A DNA stretch of 64,000 bases, taken from positions 30,797,563-30,861,562 of the forward strand of contig ML679962.1 of assembly GCA_007922225.1 (NCBI GenBank), read 5' to 3'. Positions 37,863 through 50,100 of the stretch are shown piece by piece. The notes beneath the pieces were generated by a model. It was not told the DNA's origin, did not search any database, and was given only the letters and a program-made list of their open reading frames with translations. The stretch comes from Emydura subglobosa. Its lineage: Eukaryota; Chordata; Testudines; Chelidae. Position 1 is the first letter of the stretch, and every line of letters begins with the position of its first letter. A program made the translations under genes and the position numbers.

Positions 37863-38827
37863 CTCAGAGGTGGGCAGCTAAACTATCCCATGTAAGTATG
37901 TTCATGACTGACCATTCAGGTCCAATGCAGCACCTTGACAAAAACAAAAATCTTTCCATTGACTTTAATGGGAGATAAATCAGGGCCTTTGCAAACAACT
38001 CTTGGAGGTGGAGAAGAACACAGGGCACATGAAGGAAGCTGTGCAAAGAAGTTAGAAAAATTGTGCTGGGCATCATAACCCCGAGCCTTGAGGGAATCTC
38101 TGGGTTTTTTTTAATGGTATCGCTACACTCTCCTCTACCTGTCCCCTAATGTCAATGGAGGAGATTTTATTTCTTTCTTGCTAATCATCTCTGACGTGAC
38201 ATTGGCAACCTTGTATCTGAGGAGCTGTGTGTGGCGTTCTAGGTTAGCCTCCCCCTAAGGACGAAAAGCCTGGTGTCACTGAATCTAGGACTGAAAAAGT
38301 GGAGCAAGGATGCACTCTCCTCATCCCAGAATATTCTTGCATGTAGCCCATATTTTCCTTCAGAAGGCAAAGAAGAGGAGTGGAATACTTGAGATCGGTT
38401 TCTGAGAGGAGCAAACCACCACATAAAGGGTGGCTGTAAGACAGAATTGCACACTTCCCATAGGACTCCTCATAGGTATGTATTAGATACAGAGCTTCTC
38501 ACCACCTTTCTAAACGTCTGAGCAATAAGCACCTTTCATGGCTTTCCATGAGTTCTTCAGGAAAATTCAGGATGGAATTCCACTAGGTTGGAAACTCCTG
38601 TTTTCGCTGATGCCAGCACAGATTGTGTAAAATTTGCAGCCTCTTTAGGCATAGCAAAGTGTAAATAAATGGCATCTACATCCAAAGATGGTGGAGCGCC
38701 TTCCAGCAAACTCCACTGTTGTTAAACTGAGTAACCCTAGGATTGATTTTGGGTCACTGTGTGCAATGGCCAGCATTTTCCCCAAATTCTTACATTTACT
38801 TAGGGAACTGGTGGATATCAAATTGAA

Positions 38828-38963
38828 GGAGGGGTGCTGGAACAATTTTTATAGCAGGGGTGCTGAGAACCATTGAACCAAACCGTAAACTCTGCATACG
38901 AAGGAAACCACTTCAAGCCAGGGGGTGCGGCAGAACCCCAAACACCGCTCGTTCCAGCACCGG
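38828..38963. mobile_element. MITE with GGGGTGCTGGAAC inverted ends
   Basis: Left end GAGGGGTGCTGGAACAATTT; right end GTTCCAGCACCGG. The interior GGGTGCTGAGAACCATTGAA and CCACTTCAAGCCAGGGGGTG matches a repeat I associate with turtles. Inverted ends of about 12 bp, no coding sequence. Confidence 0.65.
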
Positions 38964-39194
38964 TGAAGTGAAGAAGTGTGTAACACAAAACCTGGCCACT
39001 TCCCATTCTCCATGGCATGTGAAATGAAATGAAGCAACTGAGACAAGAAGCCCAGTGAAGTGTCTTCAGCAGCACTTCTCAGTGCACTGTGGGATTTTTT
39101 GAAGCTGTACAAAACATCATTTGTTCATGGATGCTAGTTGTGATGAGAAATCTGGTCCCTTCTTACTCCAGAGGATAACGTGGAGTGGGGCGAG

Positions 39195-39425
39195 GAAGTG
39201 TAAATAATAATTTGTTCTTCTATAACACCTTGTTTTAGGAGGGTCTCAAGATGTTTTCCAAGAGATAATTAATTAACTCTCACTATACCCCTGACAGGTG
39301 TAATAGGCCTTATTTACATCCGTTCTACTGATGGGGAACAGAAGTGCCAAGAGACTAAGGGATTTGGCCAAGGTCATACAGGAATTCTGTGGCAGAGCTG
39401 AGACTGGAACTCCCGACTCCTTGTG
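39195..39425 (-). mobile_element. Antisense MIR-like SINE
   Basis: AGGGTCTCAAGATGTTTTCC, TCTACTGATGGGGAACAGAA, GATTTGGCCAAGGTCATACA and TGTGGCAGAGCTGAGACTGG with AACTCCCGACTCCTTGTG is the reverse complement of the MIR head and core. Confidence 0.7.
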
Positions 39426-39534
39426 TTAATCACAAAAGAAAAAATCCTCATAGGGCAAAGGAAATATAAGGATACAAAGACAAGAAAATTACAGAGGATA
39501 AAACAATGGCCCTAAATGTTGCCCCAAGAAATGA

Positions 39535-39800
39535 AAGATAAGTCTAAGGTGAAAGCCAAGGGCTGAGAGCCAAGAGGACAGTGTTTCTGCCACTGCCTCA
39601 TTGTGTGACTCTAGGCAACTCACATAACCTATGTGTGCCTCAATTCCCCAGCTATAAACATATGGAGAACAACACTTTGTATTTACCTCATAACTACCTT
39701 ACAGGGGGTGGTAGTTTATTCATATTCACAAAGTGCTTTGAGATCCTTGGATAAATGTGTTCTTAAATTGCTAAGTGCTATTAATTATTATTACTTCTAC
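39535..39800 (+). mobile_element. Sense MIR-like SINE
   Basis: CATTGTGTGACTCTAGGCAA, CTCACATAACCTATGTGTGC, CTCAATTCCCCAGCTATAAA and CAAAGTGCTTTGAGATCCTT with GTGCTATTAATTATTATTA follows the core and 3' end. It lies about 110 bp from the antisense copy at 39195, so the two form an inverted pair. Confidence 0.75.
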
Positions 39801-42800
39801 AAAGCTCACATGGGTTAAAATGTCCTTGTTACAGCAAAAGGAAGAAGTATAGACAGCCATATCAGAAGCAGTCTCTGTTACTCCAATTTACTTGCAGTTT
39901 ATGCAGTTAGATTCCCCTTTGTAGTGAAGGTCTTTATCTCATTCCTCAGGGAGTCCAACCTGTCCCTCATCTTTTTCCTCCTCTAAATCAATGAATAGTT
40001 ACCCACACTTGAGAAGCAAAAGGGCAGAGTCAAAGAGCAACAGCAGTGGTAGCGCTGGGAAAGATGTGAGGAGATATTGGTATTGTTCACATTGCTCGTT
40101 TGTTGTCTGTGCAGGATTTAAGCATTTAAGGTCTATAATATGTACTTAATATATAATCCATTAAAACAGGCACTGGAGAGATGGATGTAAGAACACACAT
40201 CAAAAACTTCTACGCTGCCCGTGGGCTATTTTTGTTTGTTGCTCAGGCTGTTGGTTCATTTAACTGTTTACTAAATAATGAGGCTCCAAAAATGATGGAT
40301 AATAACTGAGTTGGGATTTTTTTGGGTAATTTTGTGACAAACCGATTCTCCTGTGAAAACCAAATTCACAGCATGTGCAGAGTAGACCATGTTCCTAAAA
40401 GGGGAGGGGTCAACATTCAATCTGTTCCCAGGGCAGATCTCCCCCCTGCTGACACAGCAAAGTGCATCTCCCTTCACCCACTGTCTCTGCTGGGTCAGTG
40501 GGATTCACCCCAATGGGATTATGGCAGTCAGGTCTCACCACCATTCTCTCGCAGGCATTCCTCTGGGGAGAGCAGCTTTAATTTCCACTGGGGAACTCCA
40601 AGTTCCCTGCTTGCAGAGGCTGATAACTGGATGTGCTGCCTCAGTTCCTTCTGCTCCTTTTCCAGCCAGGTCACCCACCGTCGGGCTGCGCTGGCCACCT
40701 GTGGGCCCATCCACCTTGAGCTTTTGAACCTCCCCATGTCTGTGTGCCAGCTTCTGCACAGGCCCTCAACTTAAGCTGTGGAACGGCTGCCCCTGCTTTT
40801 GCTAGTTATCATTTATGGCCTGGAATTGGCAAAGGAGCTAGGAGGGCTATCTTTTCTGCCTCTATTCCAGATGTATGATATCTGTGCTGTGATCAACATT
40901 ACCTGGTCATTTCATGTGGGTGGCATGAAAAAAAGCCAAGAAGAGTGAAGTGCCTAGTTAAGAGAGTGCTAAGGAGCATGCTAAGTGCATGCTTCTTTGT
41001 GGCTAAGCAAGGAGAGGACTTCTGTATAACACCATTCATCAGGCCTTTAAAATAGCATGTCTCATTACCTCTTTGCTAGGACTGTCTGGCTGCGAAGCGT
41101 CTTTTTGTTTTGTTTTCCCTATTTTTTTTTCTACGTCTGGTGAAGCTGAGGGCTGTTTCACATAATAAACTGCTGTCAGATACCAGCCAAGGTGGACAAG
41201 AAAAAAATAATCCAGTGTCCGCTGTCTGAAATAGCTGCTCCATCCCCTGCTTTGCTGGTATGTGCAGCATGTATTCCATAGCTCTGTTCAGGGCCACTGT
41301 TGTAACCCACACGGGCAAACTTTTGTTTGGTCAATTTTCAGCACAATTCCATAGTACCATACGGTGCAATCATCCTGAGGGTCATTTAAATCTCCTTGTC
41401 ACTGATAGATTCGTTCCAGTATGATGACATGTGCTGAAATGATTAAATACAAGGCTTAAAAAGTCCTAAAATTGTGGTATTCTAGTGATTCGAAATTGTG
41501 CACACACTTTATCTGACATATTCATTACAAAAATCTCATAGGCATTACTGAATGCAATGACCACAAGTGTTTATTTGGAACAGAAATATTATTAAATGAA
41601 TCCCCATGACTATTGTAGGCATTGTTACCAGCCACACACTGATTGCCAAAAATTAGTCTTGTGAATCTGGAGAATCCTGGGGTGAAGTATGCCCTGCGTA
41701 TGCAAAATAAGGCTGCTTCACTAGTGTTGCACAGAATAAAAGGTTTTGAGTACTAAGCAAAAATGGAATAGTGTATCAAGAAGAGACATTTCTCCATGAG
41801 AGGATCTTTCTTAGCCCATAGAATGAAAAAGGTTGGAGAATCACTTTACTATCCTAATGGCTTCTGTTTTCACCAATGGCTGAATGAAAACATTTCCCTA
41901 CAACTATAAAACATGACTATATATCTTAAAACACTGCAATGTGGGCTCTTTATCAAAACAAATTCTGCTGTGGCAACCACCAATGTTGCATTGCTTTGCC
42001 TGGGATTTCAATGAAATCCAGTGACAGATAAACTGTTTACATTAAAAGACTCTATCAAAGTTATTTTGCACCTAGTTTCATCCTAATCCATCTGATTTTT
42101 CTATAGCTTTGACAAGACGACCTCTCTCGCTGTGTGTGCAGTATTGATGTCATTACTGAAGAGCTGCTCCTCAGCCTTTCTGCTGATAACAAAGTAAATG
42201 GAAATGTAGAGAAACCTTGGGGAGGCAAACAACTTGTTCAGGATCTATCTAAAAAAAATAAGAAAAATTACAACAGGAAAGGATATCTATTGTTGCAACT
42301 AGTATGGGCAGTACATCACTTTAAAACAGTGCTGTTTACATGATGAAAATGTACTGTATCTTTTATATTCCCAACCTGAAGCCAAAAAGCCTGGTTTAAT
42401 TTAACTTGAATAAATGCTTTGAAAGTTCAACGTGCATTACAAGAATCCGAAGCTCTCCCTACGGCTGACAGCATTTTTAGACTCTCAGCTACAAAGTAAT
42501 TCATTTTGCATGCAATTATCTAATCCTAACCTAGCCAAGAAAGAGCGTTTGGATAAACTATAAAACCTAGATCAGGGACATGGATTATATAGGAGATGTC
42601 TCATGCATGCATGGTTATCAGAGAGTCACACACTCATGCAAAAGGTAATCATTAAGTGAAGGAGAAAAAAATAAATAAATAGAAGAGATAAAAATGTTTC
42701 ATGGATTCGTTCTGCCAAAAATATGGTATACGTAAACTATTCAAAATAATAGAACAGGTCTGTAAATGGTATCAAAGTTTCTTTGGTTCAAAAATACACA

Positions 42801-43951
42801 GATCTTCAGCAGTGCACTTTAAATTAAGTGCACGTTTCAAAGGTCATGAAGACTATTCCTTCGGAAGAACAAAGAAGAGCTGGTTAAAGAAAATTGGGCG
42901 CACGATAGCTACTTAAAACACTGTATCAGGGCACAACTCTTTTGGAAGCCTTTGAGCTCAAAGCTAATTTGAATAATACAGAGCTGCTTTAAAGAAGAAA
43001 AAATACTAACCTGTGTTTTATCTAAGCTCTTTTAGCTGAGCCTAGTTACTAATTAAAAATTGCCACTATTCTTCCCAAGTTTCTGATTTTTTGTTTAACT
43101 AAGTAATAGGACCAGCTAAAGGCATTATCCCTTACTTACAGAACATTGTTAACATTAGCATCCCTGAAATGCATTGTCAAGTTATGGATTTACTAATACA
43201 CAGCTGTCATTTTCTTTATATTTATCACCCCACTGCCAATCTGAAACTATTGGGTAATGGGCACACTCTCTGCATAGTAACAGGATCTTAGTGATGCATC
43301 CACCAAAATTCTGTTTAATGACAGTACTATAACAGTTTAAAATCCAGGCAACTGCTTAAGTTAAATGTAATGATATCACTCAATAATACATTAAGCAGCT
43401 GTTTACCTGGTGTTATGAATTTGTGCCACAAATATCTATTGGGCTGGTCAGCGTGCATATTAAAAACCACTGGAATAGGTCAAATTGTAGATAACGTAAA
43501 TCTTTAAAGACAGCAATTTTAATAAAACTGTCAATACAATTTTCTTTGTGAAAACATTTGAGACTGATTATGCTGCTTATATTGAAAGAGAAACACAAGG
43601 TCTATATCCTTAGATCTTTTATTGAACTGTGAGCACCGCATCAATAACTGCTTCTCAGCTGTAAATGAAAATTGATTCCAGATCTAACCCCTCATCTTCT
43701 GTGTTCCTTCAATCCCAAATCACCCACAATGGAAAGCAAAAGCATCAGCATTATGCGTAAGTGACACACAAAGCATGTGTCCCCTACCTTGTTCTAGGAT
43801 GTCTGCACTGATGCTGATGCTCCCCAAAAAATGTTAGCAGGAGATTCAGGAGGTAACGGTAGCCTCTGAGATGGTGGCCCCTAAAGCAACGTGATGAATT
43901 CTGCACCTGGCTTAGAGCAACTTGCTCCTGCCTCATCACAATGATCAATAT

Positions 43952-44574
43952 GGTTCATAGATTCATAGGATTTTTAGGTCCGAAAGGACTCTTAAGATCA
44001 TCTAGTCTGACCTCCTGCATACCACAAGTCAAAGAACTTCACTCAATAATTTCTGTACTGAGCCCACTTCTGTTTGAGCTGTATCTTATTTTTTAGAAAG
44101 ACATCCAGTCTTGATTTAAAGATTGCAAGTATTAGAAAAACCAGCTCATTCCTAGGGAAGGGGTTCCAGTACTTAATTACCCTCACTGTTAAAAATTTGC
44201 ACATTATTTCTAGTGCCTTGTTTTGAGTGTGAATTTTTCTAGCTTCAGCGTCCAACCACTGGTTGCCTTTTTTTTTTCTAAATTAACTACTGTCAGGAAT
44301 CAATTCCCCATGCAGATACTTGTTGACCATGGGCAAGTTACCTCTTTTGGATAAACTAAATAGATTAAGCTTAAGTCTCTCACTATAAGGTACGTTTTCT
44401 AGATTTCAGATCATTCTTATCTCTCTGTTAAGAACCCTTCCACATTTTCAACATTCTTTTCTAAGTCTGGACATAGAATTCCAGTAATGGTCACATTGAT
44501 GCTTGAAACAAAGATAATATTCCTCTGTTTATACGTCCAAGAATTGTGTTCACCCCCTTAGCTACAGTATAGCA
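43952..44574 (-). mobile_element. Antisense CR1 LINE 3' end, about 0.6 kb
   Basis: Read on the plus strand it starts with the CR1 tail in reverse (GGTTCATAGATTCATAGGA), then AGATCATCTAGTCTGACCTC and CTGCATACCAC, followed by text typical of the reversed 3' region (CATCCAGTCTTGATTTAAAG, GTTCCAGTACTTAATTACCC, then a run of T in GGTTGCC(T)n). The 5' part is lost. Unlike the 7575 copy this belongs to a subfamily with a longer recognisable upstream portion. Confidence 0.75.
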
Positions 44575-46271
44575 CTAACAACTAATGTACAGTTGATTCC
44601 TCCCAAGAAGTGTGAAGGCAAGAGGAGAAACCAGATTGGTAGCTGGAAAAAGCGGGAAGGAAGATCAGATTTTGGGTTCGGACCGTATCTAGTTCTAACA
44701 CAGGTTGGAAATATTTGTGCTGGCTCATGGGACTGAGAGAACTAAATAGCTCAGCAAATGATAGTCTAAAGTTATTTACTTTCATTTGGGAAAAATCAGT
44801 AAACGGCACTAGAAAGTGACACCTGGATTTTTAGTGCAATGGTTTTAGTGCAAGACCGACAGTTTCCTTGTTTTCCGGAAAGACATTAAGGTTATAGCCA
44901 AAGCTCATTAGAATCAATGGGGGTCTTTTCAATGACTTCAGTGGGTTTTGAATCAGGTCCTTACTCACTTCGGCACCTGATTCTGCTCTCACGGTTGCTG
45001 GTGTGAACACGGAGTAACTCGACTGAAGTCAGCAGGGTAACACCAATGTGAAACTGGTGTGAGATTAAAATCAGGCCCAGAGTGTCTGGCTGCTTGCCGT
45101 TATTTTAGTTTTGAACTGGTGCTGACATTTCTGAAGAGATTACGTTGGGCCTCTCATTATAAATATTACGTTTTAAAGGACTATTTGGGCAACTTCCTTC
45201 GAGTGACATTTTCAACAAAACAGTAAACTTGATAGTCAGACGAGCTACACAAGAGAAGACAACTCTGCATGGCATGCATATGGACTTTTAATCCTGTGAC
45301 TTGCCAGGACTTGACACTGGGTTTCTGTATGGGTTTCTCGTGCAATCCAGGTGTCAATGGGCACTAAAAAGTATGTATTTCTTGGAATGCCTGTAAAGAG
45401 GAAGTTGGAGGGGTAGCTGCAAAATTCAGGTAGTTTGAAGAATAAATGAGAACATTCGGTTCAAAGCAACATTTCTGAAACTGTAATTAAACAGACATCC
45501 CGAAGCAGATTTGCATCATTCCCTTTTCATATTCCTAACTATGAGCTGGATACTGTGAACGTGTCTTATCAAGAAAGAAATAAAGAATGCGCACACAATA
45601 CAATCTTACACATCATAGTGATTATGGCAATAAAATAGAAAATTTACTGTCATTAGTGCTCTGTTTTGCTGTTTTATGAAGCCCTAAAAAAGACTATGAG
45701 GCCAAGTTCATCCTTGGTTTACCTCCACAGTCTTCACTGAAGTTATGCCAGAGATTAATTTGGCCCAAGGTGTCTAGACTTTCTTATTAAAAATGCTGAA
45801 AATATGCATTTTCCCCATTTCATTTCTCAGCAGTAACTGTAAATATTTATAATGCAGAATGGAAGGAAGTACAATGGCATCAGCAAGTTTTCTGTAAATG
45901 CTTTTTCACTAATGTCCCCTGCAGGCTGAAAGACGTCTGCTATTGATTCACAGCCAGATCCTGATGCTGTACCTCTGGGAAACGGGCATGTATCACTAAT
46001 ATTTACATTAGGATTAATGATTGTGGGCTCTAAACGTTTTGCTCAATGGATGGAACAAAAGTTTCACTGATTCTCCACTGCTTTGTGCCTACTACAGGCA
46101 TTTATAGCTGTGCAAAGAGAGTGTAAAGTGAATGTAAACCATTACCCTGGTAGGAACGAGTAGAGAACTCTGATTTGGGGGCATTTTGCACAGGTGTAAA
46201 CAGCTACACAAACTCGGTGCAAGGAAGCAGAGTCAAGACAGTTAACTGCTGAATCAAAACAACGGCTAACT

Positions 46272-46939
46272 GGGCTTGTCTACCTTTGAAAGTTAATTCG
46301 GATTAAGATAGGGTGTCAACTGAAAGCAGAATAGTTATTCCTGAATAACTCCTTGTATAGACACTTTTAGGCCTGGTCTACGCTACAGGGTTAGGTCGAT
46401 GTAAGCTATCTTGTGTCAACTTAGTTATGGAAGTGTCTTCACTTAAATTTGGCTCCTGCTGACATAAGTACCTCTCCATGCCAATTTATAACTCCACCTC
46501 CCCGAGTGGCATAGAGTCATGATCGATGTAATTAGGTCAATGCTGTGTCAGTGTAGACACTCGGTTGCTTACATCGACTGTTAATGGCATCCCACAATGC
46601 CCCACGCTGGCAATACAATTGATACAAGAACTCCTGGTGAGGACATGCACCACTGACACAAGGAGCCAAGTGTGCACATGCACAAGTGATTGATTTAATA
46701 ACTGCAGTGGCTGTATGCCAATGTAAGTTAGGTTTACATAATTTTATATTGTAGACATAGTCTTATTCTGGAATAGGAGTACCTTGTTCATGTTAAACTT
46801 ATTCCACTTTCAAAGCGAATTAAGCTAAACTGGAACAAGGTACTCTCATTTTGGAATAAGAGTGTCGAAATGTGGAGTTATTCAGGATCAGTTGTTTGGG
46901 AATAGCTATTCCAGAATAACTCAATGAGTAGGCAAGCTC
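46272..46939. mobile_element. Outer MITE split by a second MITE
   Basis: Left end GGGCTTGTCTACC and right end GTAGGCAAGCTC are inverted repeats (10 of 12). The two halves (46272-46369 and 46766-46939) carry matching GAATAACTC and TTAATTC/GAATTAA blocks typical of one element and join smoothly once the insert at 46370-46762 and one TTA are removed, giving an original of about 272 bp. Confidence 0.7.
46370..46762. mobile_element. Inner MITE with TTA target duplication (PIF/Harbinger-like)
   Basis: TTA at 46367-46369 and again at 46763-46765 flank an insert starting GGCCTGGTCTACGCTACAGG and ending TTGTAGACATAGTC, which are imperfect inverted repeats. The interior (GGTTAGGTCGATGTAAGC, CGATGTAATTAGGTCAATGC) is that of an abundant turtle element. 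A 3-bp TTA duplication is the hallmark of PIF/Harbinger transposition. No transposase remains. Confidence 0.7.
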
Positions 46940-47069
46940 TGTGGTGATGGATCTAGAAGTTTGCCTAGGAATGGATTTGATACAGATATAATAACGTAAT
47001 ATGCAAACACATTCAGCTGATGAAGATATTGTCAGATATGTATGTCACACGCACACAACAGAATTTTAC

Positions 47070-47121
47070 CTGTTCATTGTCATCTTCATCACTGCTGAGT
47101 TTTAGATCATCTTCAAGCATT
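47070..47121 (-). CDS. AFF2: AFF2/FMR2-like internal exon encoding the LKLSSDEDD motif
   Basis: Seen: on the minus strand a 16-T tract followed by AG leads into a 52-nt open segment ending CAG|GTAAAA. It begins with the last base (A) of a split codon and then reads MLEDDLKLSSDEDDNEQ, ending in phase 0. Known: the LEDDLKLSSDE serine/acidic stretch is a hallmark of AF4/FMR2 (ALF) family proteins, nuclear scaffolds that bring P-TEFb/ELL elongation factors to RNA polymerase II; the motif lies just before the serine-rich transactivation region. Inference: the next minus-strand exon (33087-33124) is in matching phase and resembles AFF2, so AFF2 is preferred. The DDNEQ end alone would also fit my memory of AFF3. 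The donor is modest (A rather than G at +5). The exon is too short to show as a stand-alone ORF. Exon call is firm; paralogue call is less so. Confidence 0.87.
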
Positions 47122-47123
47122 CT

Positions 47124-47139
47124 AAAAAAAAAAAAAAAA
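47124..47139 (-). repeat. T16 homopolymer forming the polypyrimidine tract of the exon acceptor
   Basis: Sixteen consecutive A on the plus strand (T on the coding strand) sit directly against the AG acceptor of the 47070-47121 exon, with only CTGGATTTTC before them. There are no C residues in the tract. Such runs change length by replication slippage, and tract length is known to affect acceptor use in some genes, CFTR for example; any effect here is inference. Confidence 0.9.
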
Positions 47140-50100
47140 GAAAATCCAGAATTACATTTAATAAATTAATTGTATAAATTATGGGCCAAATCTAGCCATC
47201 AATAAAAGTCAGTAACAAAACTCCCAGTGCATTCAACTAGAGCAGAATCAGGATCCAGAAAAGCAAATTGTGAGTACACTGCGAATTAAGAAGTATAAAA
47301 AGTATTCCTTTTTATGCGAATAAAGACAAGGATGAACTACTTTGAAAATGACTCCATCACAAATGCTTACAATTAGCTCCTCTTTCATGTCTTCTTCTAC
47401 CTGCTGATTGCCCCATAGTGTTTAGCTCACCACATATGGATATTTCTAAATTGGGAGAGTGGAATTATAGTAAGAAAAAGCACAGCTCCCCTCCTGTGCT
47501 AGAAACAGAGAAAAGGCTCCCCCCTTTTCTCCCTCTTCTTGACTTGGGCAACTGCTGTCTGTCCGTTCCCCCCCGCCCCCTTTATTGGCTGGTGATTTGA
47601 GGACCCACGAGGCAGGGGATTCTGAACTGGGAATAGCAGGAGGAGCTAGTGTCTGTCTGAAGAATTTCTGGGCCTTCCAGCTGTCCTGTCAGTAGGTATG
47701 GTATATCTGAGGGTAAGACAAGAGCTTTCCATGATTGGAATCTACTCTCCACTGTCTTTCTTCTACAGGAAAATCTGCCACTCCACTGCTCCCTGCCCCT
47801 CTACGGGACCAGGGGAAGGAGGAGACCATGCTTCCCCCAGCTCTCCCTCCATTTCGAGAGGGGAAATGATGAATAAAGTATAATAATAATTATAAATTAT
47901 AAAATGATGAATAAAATATATTACCACACATTTTATACAACATCTCTCTTTTGATAAATCTGTACATTTTAAAGTGCAAGAATAAGATATTTCAAAACAT
48001 TTGGGAGAAGAAACCCATTTTTATCTTTCACACCAGTCTAGATTCTCCATTCTCCTGAAGTCTAGATGACCACAGAGCCAGAGTAGTGAGCCACCAGGTA
48101 TATGCTCTCATCCAACTACCCACACATACATTGTTTGGGAGGCAACGGGCCCTCCTGGGGCCACAAACTCCTCTGAGCTACATTTCTTCTGTTACCGCAG
48201 TCTCCTTTCTGCACCAAATCCCTTTATCACTAGATGATTGGCACTTGTCCTCAAGACCTCTCATGATAGCCACTGAAATTGGTGAGCTTCCTCTTTCCTA
48301 TTTTATTCTCCTTCATCCACTGAAGGAGCCTTGCAAATTGCAATTACTGATTCCTTTTCATTTTGATGAAGACTGGAGCCTGTGAATTTTTATCATTAGT
48401 CTTTAAATAACTGTACCAATCAATGACTGTTTTATTTGGATGTTCTTTTGTTTGACGACTACCAGTAAATCATGGCAGTCTCCTGGCAGTTTACAAGGAG
48501 ACAGGATTCCAACTGGTCAGATATCAGCCCTCTCTAAACCTTGCGGGTGCTTTTAAAAAGAGAAAGTGTAAGGAGAACTTTAACCGGTTAGTAAGTCACT
48601 GTCTGGTAGTGACCTCTATTGTCTCGCAGCTCAGTGGTTACAAAGTATCTGCACATGAAACTACTAGTCCTTAACCTCTTGATAAATGGCAGATGCCTCC
48701 TTGTAAAATGTGAACCCACAGATGTAAGTCCAAGGTATGGATAAGGAATCTGTTCCTTCGAACTAAGAAATCTTCAGGAAATATTAATCTTTAGAGGGCT
48801 AGATTTCAGTGATGAATGGGAACTTTTTATGTTGTTTATCTAGCAGACACATTCATCCATTCCTACAGTGGCACTGCTTGCTGCACCATTCACAACAATA
48901 GATCACTGCAGCTCGATATCCATAGCCCTATCCATAGCCCTTAACTGCATCATCAGAGTTTATTGCATACTATGAGGACAATGCACCCAGAAAACTCAAC
49001 TATAAGACCACCCTAATATGAGGATATATCTTTGTGACACTTAATTCTAATTCAATCCTAAACTCTTCTTCTAAAACCTACATCGCACTCAAATATGTAA
49101 AATATTCTGCCTCTTTAAAATAGCGTTGATAGATAATGTACTCTGTATTATTTAAAATAATACACAGAGCTAAGAAGAATAAGGCAAGGGACCTTTTCAT
49201 GAAATTAAGCCTAAAGATTTTTCTGTTTCTTTCTAGACATTGCACTTTTTGTCATTTTGTTACATGTTAAATTCCTTCTTGACATATTCTGTTGAAGTAA
49301 ACCAAAAGGATGAAGGAAATTCTATATTAGACAAATGGAAAGAACAAAGAGGCAAGCATAAAAAGATAAATGAATACACTTACTAGTCTAGCAAACCGTC
49401 TTGTAAAATGGCTGATTAATAACTGTTCTTATAAAGCATATGCTGCAGACATTTTCTAACAGTACAGTAAGCAATAGGTATGTTTATACTGAATATTGAA
49501 AAATATAAATATGATATAAAATATGATTAGTAGGAAAGAAAACTGTAGGAATTGGTTTCAGATAAACTAAATCTGCAGGATTTATGAGTTCCCGTCAAGA
49601 GACTAATGGATGTTTAGAAGACTAGAGAGAGGGAAAAAATTGGATTTGGGTATTTGTTTAGCAGTTCCAAGCTTATCACTCGGAGTATATAATTCTTCTT
49701 AGCCTGGTCTGCTACAGGAGGGATATGAGGAATATGTCATCACATTCAGTTACACAACTCAAAGGTTAAACAACCAAACCACACTGCCACTAAAATGCAT
49801 CATCCTTTAGTGGCAGATGGAATAATTAGGGAGAAACTGAATATAGCACCAACAGTAAATATAAAGCAAAGCAAAAGGTGAGGGAATAAATTCAAAAATA
49901 TACCATATGCATAAATGAAAGTGGAATGTTCGAGAGTTCAGATAACCTCCTCCCACAGGATATTAGTTAGAAGGAGATAATATTTTACAGAAAATGGACG
50001 ACTTAGATATTCTTCAACCATTTTAAAATGTGCTTAATATTCTGGAGATGTGGGTTGTGGTGGCTTGTACGGCTAATGCTTCTATTAACTGCCATTTATA

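Larger units (their letters stand above)
33125..47069 (-). other. AFF2: AFF2 intron between the two recognised exons (13,945 bp)
   Basis: Bounded by GTAAAA on the 47070 side and TTTATAG on the 33124 side of the minus strand. It holds a short CR1 tail (34968-35004), a CA repeat (35931-35966), a CAG run (37259-37275), a fluoro-type AT-rich MITE-like block (37650-37860), a terminal-inverted-repeat MITE (38828-38963), two MIR-like SINEs (39195-39425 and 39535-39800), an antisense CR1 3' end (43952-44574) and a nested MITE pair (46272-46939). The stretches 33125-34960, 36000-37640, 40800-43940 and 44600-46260 show no gene or clear repeat to me. Exon definition depends on splice sites 13.9 kb apart, as is usual for the large-intron 5' half of AFF2 in vertebrates. 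Confidence 0.8.

Noticed and set aside
40322..40774. 150-codon plus-strand ORF and overlapping minus-strand ORFs of 69-74 codons
   Set aside because: Several frames are open at once because of composition. The minus-strand WLEKEQKELRQ stretch looked gag- or coiled-coil-like, but nothing before or after it supports an element.
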